A stretch of 64,000 bases of DNA from Parvimonas micra (GCF_037482165.1 NZ_CP148048.1:868001-932000), one strand, 5' to 3'. Shown: positions 9,416-19,182, numbered from the stretch's first letter. Made by a program: numbers and translations. The notes: generated by a model not told the origin, from the sequence alone.

Positions 9416-10450
9416 TTATAATTTATATGATAATACTCCAATTATATTTTTCTCATAATTTTTTATATTTTGCAATAATTTTTCAAAAGCTGAATATCTT
9501 GTAATTCCATACTCTTCAACTAATATAACATTTTTTAAATTCATTATATTACTTAAGTCATTTGTTTTCACTATATTTACTTTATCAATATTCAAATCAT
9601 TTAACTTATCAATAATTTTTGAATTTGAACTAAGTATACTTAATTCTTCAATATTTTCATTATTAATTTTATATTTCAAAACTTCAAGTAAATCATTATT
9701 ATTTTTTATTTCCTGAACAAATTTTATATTGTATTTTCTGTAATCTCCTTCTCTATTAATTGTTGGATTAAAAATGTACATAACAAAATTCATAATAGCA
9801 ACTAAAATTATTAGAGCTACTTCGATAGCAAATACTTTTACTAACAATTTTTTCATACTATATCCTGTATTAACATTTTCTTTAGAGCTTAATTCTTTAG
9901 AATAATTTGATTCAACTTTTTCAATAGTAACATTTTTATAAACGGATTTATACTTATTTATTAATTCATCAAATTTCTTTTCAATAACATCATTTACAGC
10001 TTTACTTGGAGTTAAAATTTTAGCAGAAACCCCTAAATTAGTAGAAATATAATTTACCACTACTTTCTTATCCCAATAATCAGCATTAGAATTTTTCAAA
10101 GTAACAGCCGATGTATCTAATTCTTTAGCCATTTTTGACAAATCTTTATCGCTTACATCATTAAATAAATAAGCACCATTTAGATTAGATACTAGTAACT
10201 TTTCATAAAAATCCGAATAGCCTCTTCTACTATATAACGCATTTATATTATCACTCTCAGGAGCTGTTATTTTATAAGCAACATAAGTTGAATATTGCAC
10301 TCCTTCTTTTGTTATAGTTTTTTTATTTATTGTTTGTAAAACCAACGGACAAACCAAAGCAATACTCAACAGCAAAAATGCTATTAAATTTAAAATTCTC
10401 TTTTTATATATATTGGATAATAAATCTCCAAATGAGTAATTTTCAAACAT
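9416..10450 (-). CDS. Polysaccharide chain-length determinant-like membrane protein (Wzz/CapA type)
   Basis: A 344-aa protein with the Wzz layout. There is an N-terminal membrane segment (about 17-38), a roughly 160-residue extracytoplasmic region rich in charged helices, and a second membrane segment (about 208-232). A C-terminal cytoplasmic domain resembles a degraded tyrosine-kinase-adaptor region. No Walker motif of a BY-kinase is seen. Such proteins set polymer length with a Wzy polymerase, and a polymerase gene ends 1 bp upstream. It is the last gene of the operon and lacks clear sequence hallmarks, so the call rests on topology and context. Confidence 0.65.
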   Translation of the reverse strand: MFENYSFGDLLSNIYKKRILNLIAFLLLSIALVCPLVLQTINKKTITKEGVQYSTYVAYKITAPESDNINALYSRRGYSDFYEKLLVSNLNGAYLFNDVSDKDLSKMAKELDTSAVTLKNSNADYWDKKVVVNYISTNLGVSAKILTPSKAVNDVIEKKFDELINKYKSVYKNVTIEKVESNYSKELSSKENVNTGYSMKKLLVKVFAIEVALIILVAIMNFVMYIFNPTINREGDYRKYNIKFVQEIKNNNDLLEVLKYKINNENIEELSILSSNSKIIDKLNDLNIDKVNIVKTNDLSNIMNLKNVILVEEYGITRYSAFEKLLQNIKNYEKNIIGVLSYKL

Positions 10451-10451
10451 A

Positions 10452-11933
10452 TCATATCTCCTTTATTTTAAAAATTGTATAAGAATTTTCTTTTGATATT
10501 AATTTTGCCACTACAAAAATTAATATAATTATAAACCAAAATTGGAATGTAAGTAATATTGAAAAACTTTCTGAAAAACTACTTCTAGGCATAAAAAACA
10601 AATTATTTAATATTATTAACGTGCAAACGAAAGGTAAAATTTTATTTCTGTAAGAAACATTTAACATTCTTATAAATAAAAATCCTAAAGCAACACTAAA
10701 TAAGAATACGCCCAAATATCCATAATCTGTAAAATTTTCCATTATAAAACTACTTCCTAAACCATGTCCTTGCAAATAATCACCTTTCATCGCTATATAA
10801 GAAAGATTATGTGCGTAGCTATTACTTTTTATTGCCAACTCAATGCTATTTGTTGTAGCTGTAAATGGCTTTGTATCAAATAATAACTTACCAAAATTCC
10901 CATGAGTAAAATACTCGACAATAGGTCCAAAGGTAAAGTTTGTAAAACTTCTTACTGCAATATTACTGTTATACAAAAATCCTTTAGCTAAAACACCAAA
11001 ACTTGTTCCCTGTTTATAGATAAAATCTATAAATATATCGAATATTTTAAAATTAGAAACTTCAACATTGTCTCTGACATAGTTTAAAAGTCCCATTCCT
11101 ACAATTATTATAGGAAGACTTGTAAAAATTAGTATTTTTTCTTTAACTCCTATCCATTTATTTTTAATATCTTCTTGTCCCCTTATAAAATAATATATAA
11201 AAGAAAATATTAAGCTTAAAATAAATGGATTTCTGGTCCCAATAAATAAATATATTGCATTTGCAAATAGGTTACTTACCAGAACTATAGTAGCATTTCT
11301 TTTATTTGGTTTAGATGCTAAATATACACACATCGAATATACTGTAAAAACTGATAATATATACGTGAAGTAAGGCAAATTACTTTTGAAAGACGCGTAA
11401 TAAATATAATAAGATGTATTTAGCTTAAATATTAATCTTTCAATCAGCCTTAAAGCATAAAATGGATATGTCAATACATATACAGTAAGAGAAATAATTC
11501 TTATATTTTTTAGCCATATAGAGCTTTTTAACTTATCATTACTATCTACATCTAACCTCTTTTTGTTTTTTATTTTTAATAATGCTTTTGAAATTATTCC
11601 TCCAATAAACAATCCTAAAAGTGAAATCATAACTATAACAAACGCAAAAACATATGCATCTTTTTGATAAGTATTAAAACTATAACTTCTCAAGTAATCT
11701 ATCGTAGGCCTTGAAACTAGAAATATAAAAATAGTTATATAAAAAAATAAATGTATTATATAATATTTTATATCTGTAAAACAAAACAATATTAAGTTGA
11801 CAAAAAAAGACAACAATGTAAAAAGTAATATATCCAATCTATCTGTGTATAAATAACTTACTCCAAGTAACAGAGTAAAAATAAAAGAAAATGCTGTAAT
11901 TAAAGAATAAAATCTTTTAAAAGTAATATTCAT
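10452..11933 (-). CDS. Oligosaccharide repeat-unit polymerase (Wzy-like)
   Basis: A 493-aa integral membrane protein with about 11-13 hydrophobic segments throughout. A large outward loop around residues 310-400 contains GTSFGVLAKGFL and a GDYLQGHGLGSSFIME stretch. That arrangement is usual for Wzy/EpsG-type polymerases, which join undecaprenyl-linked repeat units outside the membrane. Primary sequence is poorly conserved in this family, so function is inferred from topology and from lying between a glycosyltransferase and a Wzz-like gene. GGAGA precedes the ATG. Confidence 0.65.
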   Translation of the reverse strand: MNITFKRFYSLITAFSFIFTLLLGVSYLYTDRLDILLFTLLSFFVNLILFCFTDIKYYIIHLFFYITIFIFLVSRPTIDYLRSYSFNTYQKDAYVFAFVIVMISLLGLFIGGIISKALLKIKNKKRLDVDSNDKLKSSIWLKNIRIISLTVYVLTYPFYALRLIERLIFKLNTSYYIYYASFKSNLPYFTYILSVFTVYSMCVYLASKPNKRNATIVLVSNLFANAIYLFIGTRNPFILSLIFSFIYYFIRGQEDIKNKWIGVKEKILIFTSLPIIIVGMGLLNYVRDNVEVSNFKIFDIFIDFIYKQGTSFGVLAKGFLYNSNIAVRSFTNFTFGPIVEYFTHGNFGKLLFDTKPFTATTNSIELAIKSNSYAHNLSYIAMKGDYLQGHGLGSSFIMENFTDYGYLGVFLFSVALGFLFIRMLNVSYRNKILPFVCTLIILNNLFFMPRSSFSESFSILLTFQFWFIIILIFVVAKLISKENSYTIFKIKEI

Positions 11934-11946
11934 ATAATTATCTCCA

Positions 11947-13047
11947 TTATTCTAATATTTCATTTATATTTTTCATTTGTTCTGAAATCGTAAACTGAGT
12001 TATAAAATTTTTCATTTCTGATTTATCTACTGACATATTATTTTCAAAATAATTAACAATACATTCACAAGCATCATCAGTAGAATTTACAATTTTACCG
12101 AATTTACCGTCGTTTGAAAGTTCCTTTACTCCTCCAACATCTGTAGAAATGAAAGGAATTCCTAAAGCCAATCCTTCAACAATAGCACCGGAAAATCCCT
12201 CTTGTTTAGACATTGAAAACATTAAATTCATTTTTTTTATATATTTATATGGATTCTTTTGATATCCTAAAAAATGAACATACTCTTCCAAATTATCTTT
12301 TTGTACAAGCTCTTTTATATGAGCCTCTAATTCTCCTGCACCTAAAAAATATAAATGATACTTTTTATTTAAATTTTTATGTAATTTTTTTATTGTATCA
12401 TAAACTTCTAATGAACCTTTTAAGTTTTCAATTCTTCCAATTACACAAATCGAATTTTTTTCAATATTAATATCTGTCCTCTCATTTGATTTTTCCAAAA
12501 TACTTTCAAAATCATAACCATTATAAATTGTCAAGACTTTATCTTTGTATTCCGGATAAATTGAAATTATGGACTCTTTAGTTTTTTCTGATACAGAAAT
12601 TATTTTATCAACATTTTCTAAATATCTCTTATGATTATTCCTCTTTTGAGAATCTTTCATAAAATCTTCAATACTGCCATGAATCCAAGCAATTTTTTTT
12701 ACATTCTTATCTTTTGAAAATTCAAATGGCGGATTAATTATAGTAAATGAAATTTCAATATCATATTTTTCTTTAACCATTATTTTTCTTACTAAATTTG
12801 GAAAAAATTTTCTTATTCTCCATAAAATAGCTCTTTTTATCTTAGATTGTCTATAATCTTGCCACGATTTTAATATTCTTATATTGTCATTAACAGGTTC
12901 ATATCCTTTATCAAAATGCTCGATTTCCAATATATCAATATCATATTTTTCGCTATCAAGATTATTTACAATTGTTGATAATATTTTTTCAGCTCCTCCT
13001 CCTAATGAAAAGGACCATAAAAAAAATAATATTTTCGTTTTTTTCAA
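11947..13047 (-). CDS. Glycosyltransferase family 4 (GT-B)
   Basis: A 366-aa cytoplasmic glycosyltransferase. The N-terminal domain has SLGGGAEKILS (donor/acceptor loop of GT4). The C-terminal Rossmann domain has ICVIGRIENLKG, YHLYFLGAGEL and the EX7E-type block SKQEGFSGAIVEGLALGIPFI (two Glu flanking the nucleotide sugar). It starts with TTG at 13047, five bases after AAGGTGA. It should add one sugar to the lipid-linked repeat unit; the sugar cannot be read from sequence. Confidence 0.88.
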   Translation of the reverse strand: MKKTKILFFLWSFSLGGGAEKILSTIVNNLDSEKYDIDILEIEHFDKGYEPVNDNIRILKSWQDYRQSKIKRAILWRIRKFFPNLVRKIMVKEKYDIEISFTIINPPFEFSKDKNVKKIAWIHGSIEDFMKDSQKRNNHKRYLENVDKIISVSEKTKESIISIYPEYKDKVLTIYNGYDFESILEKSNERTDINIEKNSICVIGRIENLKGSLEVYDTIKKLHKNLNKKYHLYFLGAGELEAHIKELVQKDNLEEYVHFLGYQKNPYKYIKKMNLMFSMSKQEGFSGAIVEGLALGIPFISTDVGGVKELSNDGKFGKIVNSTDDACECIVNYFENNMSVDKSEMKNFITQFTISEQMKNINEILE

Positions 13048-13056
13048 ACAATCACC

Positions 13057-13902
13057 TTATTTCCAAATATTCTCGTAATTCGCATAGCTGTTTCTTAAAT
13101 CTAAAAAAAGTAAGTCATGATGTGGTATTTGTTTTTCCTTTGGAGGCAATTTCATATAATCTCCAAATGCTGTCTTTAAATATCCATCATATCCAATAGG
13201 AATTGGCATTCTTGTATCTTCAAAGTCAAAATACTTCTTATCTACAAACCATTCTTTTTTATATATCTTTTTCATATAATACGGACCAGAACAAAGTTCT
13301 GTAATATATTCTGATTTATCAATTCTATATTTAGTCATTCTTTTTTCTGCGAGCTTCCAAATTTTATATCTAATTTTTTTAGATTTAAAAATTGATAATA
13401 ACAACTTAGAAACTTTTTTCTTTAGCCCACCATGTTTTTCAGGTAAAACTTGAGCACAAAAAAGAGAATAAATTAGTCCCCACATTATCTGAAATTTTCG
13501 CTTAATTTTCCCACTTGGACAACCATCAAGAGGTAAAATATCAAGCGCTATTCCGTGACTTATATTTAAACCTTTTTGATATGGTTTAATAGCAGTAGTT
13601 TCATTATCTCTAATAGTAATAAAAAGATTATGATCAACTAAATCTTTATTGGCCTTAACAAGTGAATATTTTTTAGTATCAGCTTTTTCATTCCATAACA
13701 AAGCTAATTTTTCATAATCTTCTCTAGGCATAAAAAAATCTAAATCATCATCCCAAGGAATAAATCCTGAATGTCTTAAACTACCAATTGCTCCTCCACC
13801 ACAAAGATAACATAACAAATTATTTTCTTCACAAAATGAAACAAAATATTTTCCCATTTCTAAACTCTTAAGTTGTAACTCTCTTAAATTTATTTCATCC
13901 AT
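13057..13902 (-). CDS. LicD-family phosphotransferase
   Basis: A 281-aa LicD/fukutin-type nucleotidyltransferase-fold protein. The hallmark SLRHSGFIPWDDDLDFFMPREDYEKL region (about 42-68) carries the metal-binding WDDDLD. Family members transfer phosphocholine from CDP-choline, or ribitol-5-phosphate from CDP-ribitol (mammalian FKTN/FKRP), to glycans. The two upstream genes make CDP-ribitol and no choline genes are nearby, so a ribitol-phosphate transferase is my preferred reading (inference). The Shine-Dalgarno is weak, and the gene starts 21 bp after tarJ. Confidence 0.85.
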   Translation of the reverse strand: MDEINLRELQLKSLEMGKYFVSFCEENNLLCYLCGGGAIGSLRHSGFIPWDDDLDFFMPREDYEKLALLWNEKADTKKYSLVKANKDLVDHNLFITIRDNETTAIKPYQKGLNISHGIALDILPLDGCPSGKIKRKFQIMWGLIYSLFCAQVLPEKHGGLKKKVSKLLLSIFKSKKIRYKIWKLAEKRMTKYRIDKSEYITELCSGPYYMKKIYKKEWFVDKKYFDFEDTRMPIPIGYDGYLKTAFGDYMKLPPKEKQIPHHDLLFLDLRNSYANYENIWK

Positions 13903-13923
13903 AATTTATATCATAACCACTAA

Positions 13924-14943
13924 TTAAATATTCCATTTAGCAACTGTTTTAAAAGGTGTATTCAAGTCATTTTTGAAAAATCTATGAATATCATCAACAC
14001 TATTTATTTCGTCATCTTCAAACACAATAGATTTAAATCTATTTTGGATTTTTTTATTTCCAAGCATCTTTACTGCTTCTTGAAAATCAACTCTTCCAGA
14101 TCTGGAACATCCAATTAATGTTAGTCCTTTCTCCAATATATCTCTAGTATTAATTGCAACTTTATTTTCACTAACACCCATCAACATAATTGAACCTTGA
14201 GGTTTTATATACTTTATTATGTTATTAATAGCATCTTCACTTCCGGGCCCTCCAGCACACTCAAATCCATGATCTGTAGAAAAACCTTCAGGAATGTCAT
14301 CACTTGAATATACCTCATCAACAAAGGAGAATATTTTTAATTTTTCCAAGTTTCTGCCGACAACAACAATTTTACTATTAGGAAATTTATATTTCAAAAC
14401 ATTTGCCATAATAAAACCTAAACTTCCATTTCCAAAAATAGTTATAGTTTCTTTACTTTCAAGTGAGTTTTTTACAAACCTATCATAAGCATGAAAACCT
14501 ACCGAAATAAACTCTAAAATAGAAGCTACAGGTAACTCAATGTTATTAAACTTAACAAGTCTATCTGGAGAGATTTTTACAAATTCTCTCATAAATCCAT
14601 CATGACCACTTGACAAAAAATATGAGCCTTTTACATAATTTTCATAAATTCTTTCATCAAAATTACAAGGTGGTGTATTTGGAATCATTGAAACTAAATC
14701 TCCAACTTGAAAAGTATTTGTAGGATCAAAAACAACCTCACCACAAGATTCATGGATTGGAGCCATTGGTAATTTTTTTGCCAATACTTTTGGATCTCTC
14801 TTTCCTAAATAATATCTTTGATCAGCATGACACAAAGATACATATAGTGGTTTTACAATGACTTTATCTCCTAAAAAGCTCTCATCAACATATTTAACTG
14901 AGATAAAACCCGGTTTCATTAACTGAAAAATTCTATTTATCAT
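13924..14943 (-). CDS. tarJ: Ribulose-5-phosphate reductase, TarJ-like (Zn alcohol dehydrogenase family)
   Basis: A medium-chain dehydrogenase that reduces ribulose-5-phosphate to ribitol-5-phosphate with NADPH. The start MINRIFQLMKPGFISVKY resembles TarJ. Zinc ligands appear in VSLCHADQ and PIHESCGE, and the Rossmann motif is TIFGNGSLGF. I set the start at the ATG at 14943 (339 aa); GGAG lies just upstream inside the end of tarI. The frame extends ten codons further without a better site. One base separates it from the tarI stop. With TarI it supplies CDP-ribitol. Confidence 0.85.
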   Translation of the reverse strand: MINRIFQLMKPGFISVKYVDESFLGDKVIVKPLYVSLCHADQRYYLGKRDPKVLAKKLPMAPIHESCGEVVFDPTNTFQVGDLVSMIPNTPPCNFDERIYENYVKGSYFLSSGHDGFMREFVKISPDRLVKFNNIELPVASILEFISVGFHAYDRFVKNSLESKETITIFGNGSLGFIMANVLKYKFPNSKIVVVGRNLEKLKIFSFVDEVYSSDDIPEGFSTDHGFECAGGPGSEDAINNIIKYIKPQGSIMLMGVSENKVAINTRDILEKGLTLIGCSRSGRVDFQEAVKMLGNKKIQNRFKSIVFEDDEINSVDDIHRFFKNDLNTPFKTVAKWNI

Positions 14944-14944
14944 C

Positions 14945-15652
14945 TTAAATCTCCATAAGCATTGCCTTAGCAATCTTTAAGTCTGTTACAGTAGTAATTT
15001 TTATATTTGAAAAATCTCCATTAACTAAAAATACTTTTTCTCCATTTAACACAAATATTTTACAAGCATCAGTTAAAATGTTCTTTTCTTCTTCTGACAA
15101 TTTATTATAGTATTCCATGAATTTATTAATTTTAAATGTTTGAGGAGTTTGTCCTTGAAACATTGTTTTTCTATCTGGTATTGATGAAATAAACTTTCCA
15201 TCTTCAGAAGAAACTATAGTATCAAAAGCTGGAACTACAGTATCAATAATATTATATTTTTTACAATTATCTATATTTTCTTCAATCATTTTAATTGAAA
15301 CAAATGGTCTAACAGCATCATGAGTTATAAGAATATCTTCATCAGACAATCCATTATCTTTATCAATAGCTGAAATAATATTTAAAATTGTAGAATTTCT
15401 ATCTTTTCCACCATCTACAACAACAATTTTTTCAGATATATAATTATAATCTTTCTCAATTATATCAACGAGATAAGAATTCCAATCAGGATTTACTCCA
15501 ACATAAATTTTATCTATTTTGTTACATAATAAAAACTTTTCAATAGTATGAATTATAATAGGCTTATCTCCAATATTTAAAAATTGTTTTGGAATATTGG
15601 AAATATTCATCCTACTACCTATTCCCCCTGCAAGAATACCTGCATATATCAT
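14945..15652 (-). CDS. tarI: Ribitol-5-phosphate cytidylyltransferase, TarI-like
   Basis: A 235-aa member of the IspD/TarI family. It has AGGIGSRM...PKQFL (CTP-binding loop), THDAVRPFV and GQTPQTFK. The fold alone cannot tell IspD (MEP isoprenoid pathway) from TarI. The direct coupling to a tarJ-type dehydrogenase within a polysaccharide operon favours TarI, which makes CDP-ribitol from CTP and ribitol-5-P. AGGAGG precedes the ATG and overlaps the end of the upstream glycosyltransferase gene. Confidence 0.85.
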   Translation of the reverse strand: MIYAGILAGGIGSRMNISNIPKQFLNIGDKPIIIHTIEKFLLCNKIDKIYVGVNPDWNSYLVDIIEKDYNYISEKIVVVDGGKDRNSTILNIISAIDKDNGLSDEDILITHDAVRPFVSIKMIEENIDNCKKYNIIDTVVPAFDTIVSSEDGKFISSIPDRKTMFQGQTPQTFKINKFMEYYNKLSEEEKNILTDACKIFVLNGEKVFLVNGDFSNIKITTVTDLKIAKAMLMEI

Positions 15653-15655
15653 AGT

Positions 15656-16657
15656 CTAGTCCTCCTTATTATATGTTTTTAAAAATGATGGGATTTTTAA
15701 AAAACCTATCAATGTACCATATCCATAACTAATATGTAAAAGAAAAAATACAATTGGAAGCAATAAGTTGTAGGGATTAAATTTACCTTTAAAAATTGAA
15801 CTTAAAGACATCAAAATATTCACTATAAGATATGAACCAAATACTAATAAAAATAAATATTTAGTAAAAAATAATGAAATAATTGATATAAAAAGTGCAA
15901 CTAAAAATGCAAAAGGAACATAATGATATAAATTTAAACACTCAGGACAAATAGCTGTCGTAAGTCCTATCCACATTCCATTAGCTTTCTTTTGTTTAAT
16001 CATTTTTAGAAGTGAATTCCTTGTATGTTGATATGAAACAATATTATCATTATAGCAAAGTTTATATCCTGCTTTTCTGATTCTATAATGGAATTCATTA
16101 TCTTCTGTCCTTAACAATTTTTCATTAAAGAAACCCACTTTTTCTAATACTTCTCTTTTATACATTGCGTGAAACATTGACTTTACATATTTTTTCCCAG
16201 ATGCATTTCTAAAAGGTGCAATTCCACTTCCAAACATCGATGATTCTGCTTCTAAAAGCATCTTTTTATATCCTGTATTATCATCTATTATATTTGGCCT
16301 TTTTCCGCCTGAAACATCTTCTCCTGATTCTATATTTCTAACATTTTTTTCTATAAAATCTTTTGGAACTGAGGAGTGTGCATCAATTCTAACAAGTACA
16401 TCTCCCGTAAAATTTTTTATAACGATATTCCATCCAGCAGATTGAATTTTTTTAGGATTATCTAAAATTTTAACTTCCATAAAATCATTATTTTCTTTAA
16501 AATCTTGCATTATATTTTTTGTATCATCCGTTGAAATTCCATCTACTAAAATTATTTCAATTTCATCATGTGGATATGTCTGCATTTTAAAATCTTCAAA
16601 AAGAGAAGGTAAAGTCTTTTCTTCATTTAAGGCAACTACCCCTATACTAACTTTCAT
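15656..16657 (-). CDS. Glycosyltransferase family 2, membrane-anchored
   Basis: A 333-aa GT-A enzyme resembling ExoA-type succinoglycan glycosyltransferases. It begins VSIGVVALNEEKTLPSL and has LVDGISTDDT and the metal-binding DxD-like VRIDAHS. An acceptor-side region contains RTEDNEFHYRIRKAGY. Two or three hydrophobic segments (about 245-320) anchor it to the membrane. The ATG overlaps the preceding sugar-transferase gene by 11 bp, with its GGAGG inside that gene. The sugar added cannot be told from sequence. Confidence 0.88.
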   Translation of the reverse strand: MKVSIGVVALNEEKTLPSLFEDFKMQTYPHDEIEIILVDGISTDDTKNIMQDFKENNDFMEVKILDNPKKIQSAGWNIVIKNFTGDVLVRIDAHSSVPKDFIEKNVRNIESGEDVSGGKRPNIIDDNTGYKKMLLEAESSMFGSGIAPFRNASGKKYVKSMFHAMYKREVLEKVGFFNEKLLRTEDNEFHYRIRKAGYKLCYNDNIVSYQHTRNSLLKMIKQKKANGMWIGLTTAICPECLNLYHYVPFAFLVALFISIISLFFTKYLFLLVFGSYLIVNILMSLSSIFKGKFNPYNLLLPIVFFLLHISYGYGTLIGFLKIPSFLKTYNKED

Positions 16658-17360
16658 TATTTTTCCTCCCCAAAAAAACAGATAAAAATGTTTTAAACAT
16701 AATTTTTATATCATACCAAAAAGAAAATCTTTCAATATATTCAATATTATACTTCATTTTATCTGGCAAAATATAATTTATATATATATCATCAATACTA
16801 GTTTCATCATCTAAATGACTTGATATTATTTCATCCTCGTCTTTATAATTTATGCTAGAGTATGAAGTAAGACCTGCAGGTAATAACAAAGTGGCAAACA
16901 TATAGTCTGAATATCTATCAACATATTTTGTAACTTCTGGTCTAGTTCCTACAAAACTCATATCTCCTGATAATATATTAAAAATTTGAGGAAATTCATC
17001 TAATCTATATTTTCTTAAAAACTTTCCAACCTTTGTTATTCTAGAATCTTCCTTTATAGTTACAAGTGTTCCAATTTTATCAGCATTAGATACCATTGTT
17101 CTAAATTTAAAAATTTTAAACTTTTTACCATATCTTGTAACTCTCTCCTGCCTATAAAAAATACTCCCTTTAGAATCTAATTTTATAGCTATTGAAATAA
17201 CAACAATTGGAATAAATAAAATCAATAAAATTAAAATGGAAAAAATAATGTCAAATACTCTTTTAAAAAATAAACTTAATCTTTTTTTTGATACTATTTC
17301 GTAGTACTTTTTTACAGATTCATTTTTAAATTCTTTTGGTAAATCTTCAAATTTTATCAA
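16647..17360 (-). CDS. Initiating sugar-phosphate transferase (bacterial sugar transferase, PglC/WcaJ-like)
   Basis: A 237-aa phosphoglycosyltransferase that starts the repeat unit by moving a sugar-1-phosphate from a nucleotide sugar to undecaprenyl phosphate. It has one membrane helix (about 32-58) followed by FYRQERVTRYGKKFKIFKFRTM, the catalytic block, and then RKYRLDEFPQIFNIL and SFVGTRPEV. It is the short, single-helix form. It starts at a TTG behind AAGGAGA. It is the first gene of the polysaccharide operon, 61 bp after pyk with no terminator seen between, so pyk read-through is possible. Confidence 0.92.
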   Translation of the reverse strand: MIKFEDLPKEFKNESVKKYYEIVSKKRLSLFFKRVFDIIFSILILLILFIPIVVISIAIKLDSKGSIFYRQERVTRYGKKFKIFKFRTMVSNADKIGTLVTIKEDSRITKVGKFLRKYRLDEFPQIFNILSGDMSFVGTRPEVTKYVDRYSDYMFATLLLPAGLTSYSSINYKDEDEIISSHLDDETSIDDIYINYILPDKMKYNIEYIERFSFWYDIKIMFKTFLSVFLGRKNNES

Positions 17361-17392
17361 AATATTTTCTCCTTAATTAAACGTCTGTAATA

Positions 17393-17420
17393 TAATAACA
17401 TATATTTAAAATAAAGTAAA
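17393..17420 (-). promoter_or_regulatory. Possible promoter of the polysaccharide operon
   Basis: Minus-strand TTTACT then TATTAT with 16-17 bp between, in the 61-bp gap after pyk. Weak match. Confidence 0.3.
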
Positions 17421-17421
17421 A

Positions 17422-19173
17422 TTAAAGAACTTTAACATCTCCATCATAAACTAATCCACCTACAGTATCAATTGTTACAAGTTGTTCATCTTTAATCATA
17501 TTAGTAGCATTTTCAGCTCCTATAATTGTTGGAATATTAAAATGTAAAGCAATAATTGCAGCGTGAGAAGTCAGTCCTCCTGTTTCAACTATGATTCCTG
17601 ATGCTCTATCAATAAACTCAACATATTCTCTATCTGTAAATTTGGAAACAATTATATCTCCATCTTTAAATTTGTTCTTTAAATCGTCTTCATTGTTTAT
17701 TAGGCAAGCTTTTCCAGTAACCGAATCTTTTCCAATCCCAAAGCCTTTTATCAAAATTTTCCCAACAGTATGAACTTTAATTAAATTTGTTGTTCCTGCA
17801 ACACCAACAGGAATACCTGCAGTTAAAACAACTGTATCTCCATCACTAATATAGTTTGCATTTAAAGTTGCTGATATAGAACGTTCAATAACTTCATCAG
17901 TATGTTCAGATTTCTTAGAAATCAAGCTAGTAACTCCCCAAAAAATTTGTAATTTTCGTCTAACTTTCTCAGAATAAGTTACAGCTATAATATCAACAAA
18001 TGGTCTAAATTTAGAAATTGAAATAGGAGTAATTCCAGAAGCTGTAGCACAAATTATAGCTTTTGCTCTTAAATTTTCAGCAATTTCTTTTGTTGACAAA
18101 CTTATTGAATTCATAGTATTTAAAATATCTTGTCTATTCTTGCTTTTTATACTATTTTGAAAATCAAAAGAATTTTCTGTTGTTATTGCAATATTATTCA
18201 TTACTTTAACCGCTTCTTTTGGATATTTTCCAGCAGCAGTTTCACCGGATAACATAATACAATCACTTCCATCTATAATCGCATTTGCTACATCTGTAAC
18301 TTCTGCTCTTGTAGGCCTTGGGTTTCTAATCATTGAATCAAGCATTTGTGTTGCAGTTATTACTGGTTTTCCTACTAAATTACATTTTCTAATTATTTCT
18401 TTTTGAATTTTTGGAATGAATTCTGCTTTAATTTCAACTCCTAAGTCTCCTCTGGCAACCATTATTCCATCAGAAGCCTCTATAATTTTATCAATATTTT
18501 CAACGCCTTCTTGATTTTCTATTTTAGAAATTATTTTAATATCAGAATTGTTATCATCTAAAATTTTTCTAATTTCGTATACATCTTCAGGTTTTCTTAC
18601 AAATGAAGCTGCAATAAAGTCTAAATCATTTTGTATTCCAAATAAAATATCAGACTTATCCTTTTCCGTAATGGATGGTAAATTTATTACTTCATTCGGT
18701 ATATTTACACCTTTATTACTCTTGATTACTCCATTATTTTTAACTAGACATTTTATTTCCTTATCTGTCTTAGAAATAACTTCCATTTCAACTAAACCAT
18801 CATCAACTAAAATTGTACCACCAACCTTAACATCATTTGGTAATAGTTTGTAAGAAACAGAACAAATTTCTTGATTTCCTAATACTTCATCAATTGTAAA
18901 GGTATAAAAATCTCCCGCTTTAAGAATAACTTCATCAATACTAAATTTACCTAATCTTATTTCAGGACCTTTAGTATCAAGCATTATTGCTATAGGTAAA
19001 TCTAACTCTTCTCTTGCTTTTTTTATATTATCAATTCTAACTTGATGTTCTTCTTTGCTTCCATGTGAAAAATTTAATCTACAAACATTCATTCCACTAA
19101 GCATTAATTCTTTTAAATTTTCAACTGAATCTGAAGCAGGCCCAATTGTACATATTATTTTTGTTTTTTTCAT
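17422..19173 (-). CDS. pyk: Pyruvate kinase
   Basis: A 583-aa glycolytic enzyme (PEP + ADP to pyruvate + ATP). The barrel domain has KIICTIGPAS, CRLNFSHGS, IMVARGDLGVEI and MLSGETAAGKYP. Residues beyond about 475 form the extra PEP-utilising swivel-like domain (GGLTSHAAIIALHFNIPTI) found in Bacillus-type pyruvate kinases, giving the usual length of about 585. It follows pfkA by 9 bp. The pfkA-pyk pair joins the two irreversible steps of glycolysis in one transcript behind dnaE. Confidence 0.97.
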   Translation of the reverse strand: MKKTKIICTIGPASDSVENLKELMLSGMNVCRLNFSHGSKEEHQVRIDNIKKAREELDLPIAIMLDTKGPEIRLGKFSIDEVILKAGDFYTFTIDEVLGNQEICSVSYKLLPNDVKVGGTILVDDGLVEMEVISKTDKEIKCLVKNNGVIKSNKGVNIPNEVINLPSITEKDKSDILFGIQNDLDFIAASFVRKPEDVYEIRKILDDNNSDIKIISKIENQEGVENIDKIIEASDGIMVARGDLGVEIKAEFIPKIQKEIIRKCNLVGKPVITATQMLDSMIRNPRPTRAEVTDVANAIIDGSDCIMLSGETAAGKYPKEAVKVMNNIAITTENSFDFQNSIKSKNRQDILNTMNSISLSTKEIAENLRAKAIICATASGITPISISKFRPFVDIIAVTYSEKVRRKLQIFWGVTSLISKKSEHTDEVIERSISATLNANYISDGDTVVLTAGIPVGVAGTTNLIKVHTVGKILIKGFGIGKDSVTGKACLINNEDDLKNKFKDGDIIVSKFTDREYVEFIDRASGIIVETGGLTSHAAIIALHFNIPTIIGAENATNMIKDEQLVTIDTVGGLVYDGDVKVL

Positions 19174-19182
19174 AATTCTCTC

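Noticed and set aside
14945-15652. IspD (isoprenoid pathway) reading of the cytidylyltransferase
   Set aside because: The family motifs allow it, but coupling to a tarJ-type dehydrogenase and glycan genes makes TarI more likely; not excluded.
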